DNA of 64,000 bases. Origin: Streptomyces sp. ML-6. GTDB taxonomy: Bacteria > Actinomycetota > Actinomycetes > Streptomycetales > Streptomycetaceae. A program made the position numbers and the translations under genes. The stretch spans positions 186,001-250,000 of the forward strand of contig NZ_JAOTIK010000001.1 of assembly GCF_030116705.1 (NCBI RefSeq). Direction: 5' to 3'. Positions 62,570-64,000 of the stretch are shown in pieces (the first letter of the stretch is position 1; every line of letters begins with the position of its first letter). The notes beneath the pieces were generated by a model. That model worked only from the letters and a program-made list of their open reading frames with translations. It was not told the DNA's origin and made no database searches.

Positions 62570-63049
62570 TCAAGCCGCGGAGCGCTCCGCGAGGGGGCGG
62601 CGCCGGCGGGCCGGGTCGGTCAGGGACGACGGGGTCCAGACGGCATCCGTGCGGTAGACGTCCGTGCCCGGCGGGACGATCTCGTCGATGCGGTCCAGGG
62701 TCGCGTCGTCGAGAGCGAGTCGTGCGCCCTTCAACAGACCCTCGAGCTGGTCCGTGGTGCGCGGGCCGATGATCACCGAAGTGACGGCGGGGTGCGTCGC
62801 GGCGAAGGCGACGGCCAGTTCGGGCAGTGAGCAGCCGAGGTCGGCCGCCAGTTCGGCCAGTTGTTCCACGGCCTCGTACTTGGCGGCGTTCTCCGGAAGC
62901 GCGGGGTCGAAGCGGAACGGTTGCAGGGCGGCGTGGATCACGCGGGCGCTGTCGTCGTGGTCGGGGTTGCCGATCGCGCCGAACATCATCGTGCCGAGGC
63001 AGTGGACGCTGACCTCGATGCCGGTTCTGCCGAGCGTGCGGTATCGCAA
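62570..63049 (-). pseudogene. Aldo/keto reductase with large internal deletion
   Basis: 159 aa instead of about 330. It begins at TTG 63049 with AGGAG upstream as RYRTLGRTGIEVSVHCLGTM and runs normally to DSARVIHAAL, then jumps in frame to PFRFDPALPENAAKYEAVEQL and continues to the natural end (SVIIGPRTTDQLEGLLKGA). About 165 residues are missing, including strands 2-6 of the barrel with the catalytic Asp, Tyr, Lys and His. The remaining protein cannot be an active reductase. Confidence 0.85.
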
Positions 63050-63189
63050 GAGGACTCCTGGGCCGTGGTGCCTGCGGTATGCCCGGCGGAGCCTACGAGT
63101 TGGAGCGGACTCGAAGTCAAGGGCCGGATTCGGCGCCGCGGGGTACGTCGTGGCTAGTGGCGGGGGCGACACGCGCGCCCGGCCTCCGT

Positions 63190-63858
63190 TCAGCGGCCTC
63201 GTCGTCCGGTCCGGCCGCCGGCGTGACGCCGCAGCCATGCCGCCTCCGCGGCTGTCAGGTTCGGGTCCGCCAGTCTGGCCTCGATCGCTTCCTCGACGCG
63301 TCCCTCGGGGTCGATCCGGCAGCCCTTGCGCAGGCCGCGCACGAACAGGCTCCGGCCCAGGCGGGCGGCCGGTCCGGAGACCTCCGCGCCGCCGACCGTC
63401 ACGAGGGTCATCGCCAGGTCCGCGGCGGGATCGCCGGCGCCCGCGTTGCGCCAGTCGATCACCACGGGACCGCGTCGGGTCAGAACCACGTTGCCCGGAT
63501 GCAGGTCCAGGTGCAGCACCCGGTCGTCGTCCGCCGTCGCGAACCGCCGGGGCAGCCACTGCGGCGCCGGCAACGCGTGCAGCCGGTCGTGGAGGCGGCC
63601 CAGTGCCCGGCCGAGGGAGCCGACCCGCCACGGGCGCCGGGCCAGCTCGTCCAGCATCGTCGGCCCGGTCAGCCGCTCCAGGACCAGGTCGGTGTCGGTG
63701 AACCCGTACACCTGCGGCACCGGATACCCGCGGGCCGCCAGGTGCTCCATCAGCCGCGCTTCCAGCTCCGTCGGTCCCCCGTGCCTGTAGCGCCGCAGCA
63801 CCTTGGCCCCGTCCAGGGCGTACACGTCGGCGTCCCGCCCCCGCGCGATCAGCTCCAT
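63190..63858 (-). CDS. Small phosphotransferase-fold kinase
   Basis: 222 aa from ATG 63858. It keeps the APH/choline-kinase core: DGAKVLRRYRHGG with the Lys, catalytic loop LHLDLHPGNVVLT (H-x-D-x-H-x-x-N form) and the metal Asp in VVIDWRNAGAGD. It is shorter than antibiotic kinases and resembles the small actinobacterial phosphotransferases of unknown substrate. It appears monocistronic. Confidence 0.82.
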   Translation of the reverse strand: MELIARGRDADVYALDGAKVLRRYRHGGPTELEARLMEHLAARGYPVPQVYGFTDTDLVLERLTGPTMLDELARRPWRVGSLGRALGRLHDRLHALPAPQWLPRRFATADDDRVLHLDLHPGNVVLTRRGPVVIDWRNAGAGDPAADLAMTLVTVGGAEVSGPAARLGRSLFVRGLRKGCRIDPEGRVEEAIEARLADPNLTAAEAAWLRRHAGGRTGRRGR

Positions 63859-64000
63859 ACGGGAAGTCTGTCCCGTCGGCCCGCCCACTGCCCGCTCGGA
63901 GTCCCCGGGACTCCGGCGACGTCGTCAGAATCCCGGGACGTCGTCGACAGGGGGCCGGGGGCGGGGGATGGGTATCTCGCGTCGCATGTTCGTCCCGCCC

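Noticed and set aside
1..64000. tRNA, rRNA and replication-origin features
   Set aside because: I looked for tRNA T-loop signatures (GGTTCGAnTCC with a CCA-side stem), rRNA blocks and DnaA-box clusters and found none that I could support.

Overview
The window is high-GC actinobacterial DNA that reads as a Streptomyces chromosome arm. It has strong third-position GC bias and GTG/TTG starts with AGGAG-type ribosome sites. It also carries SARP regulation, LAxTG sortase substrates, a large actinobacterial multi-spanning membrane protein and many short mobile-element remnants. There are no rRNA or tRNA genes and no CRISPR array that I can see. All calls come from reading the sequence and translations; no database search was run.

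Layout. 1-895 is the 3' end of an MFS transporter. 840-7112 (minus) is a coherent set: an MMPL exporter, a very hydrophobic membrane protein and an OmpR-type two-component pair. 7494-11318 holds a small P-loop kinase, a P450 whose K-helix ExxR motif is missing, and a sortase-anchored surface protein. 11481-16317 is a catabolic operon (APC permease, zinc alcohol dehydrogenase, aldehyde dehydrogenase) with a divergent TetR regulator and two palindromic operators between them. 16505-23114 carries ThpR, an nSTAND1 remnant, an aminoglycoside-phosphotransferase-fold kinase, an esterase and a NarL-type two-component pair.

23605-34962 is accessory DNA: an IS5-like transposase, a truncated group II intron (3' maturase part plus domain V), conserved hypothetical genes, a kinase and a MerR regulator enclosed by a diverged inverted repeat of about 125 bp, a MobF-type relaxase remnant, and an IS701-like element with 110-bp inverted repeats and a frameshifted transposase.

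35302-52040 is the most interesting part, a compact putative biosynthetic cluster that I cannot match to a described pathway. A SARP-NTPase-TPR activator is preceded by degenerate 16-bp tandem repeats. Converging on it are a secreted peptide with ten GEGPN repeats, a degenerate ATP-grasp-like protein and a tautomerase. The plus-strand genes encode serine acetyltransferase, a cysteine-synthase-like PLP enzyme, a cupin, an EamA exporter, a bicupin, an asparagine-synthetase-like amidotransferase, a PrpF-like isomerase, an acyl-CoA-dehydrogenase-like flavoprotein lacking the usual catalytic Glu, a dihydroorotase-like amidohydrolase and a flavin reductase. The simplest reading is a modified beta-substituted alanine: O-acetylserine beta-replacement, then isomerisation, N- or C-oxygenation and ring or amide chemistry. 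It resembles D-cycloserine logic but is not that cluster.

52425-64000 returns to ordinary content: a hypothetical protein, a beta-helix lipoprotein divergent from a DyP-type peroxidase, an LADTG-anchored adhesin-like protein, membrane and secreted proteins, an internally deleted aldo/keto reductase and a small phosphotransferase.
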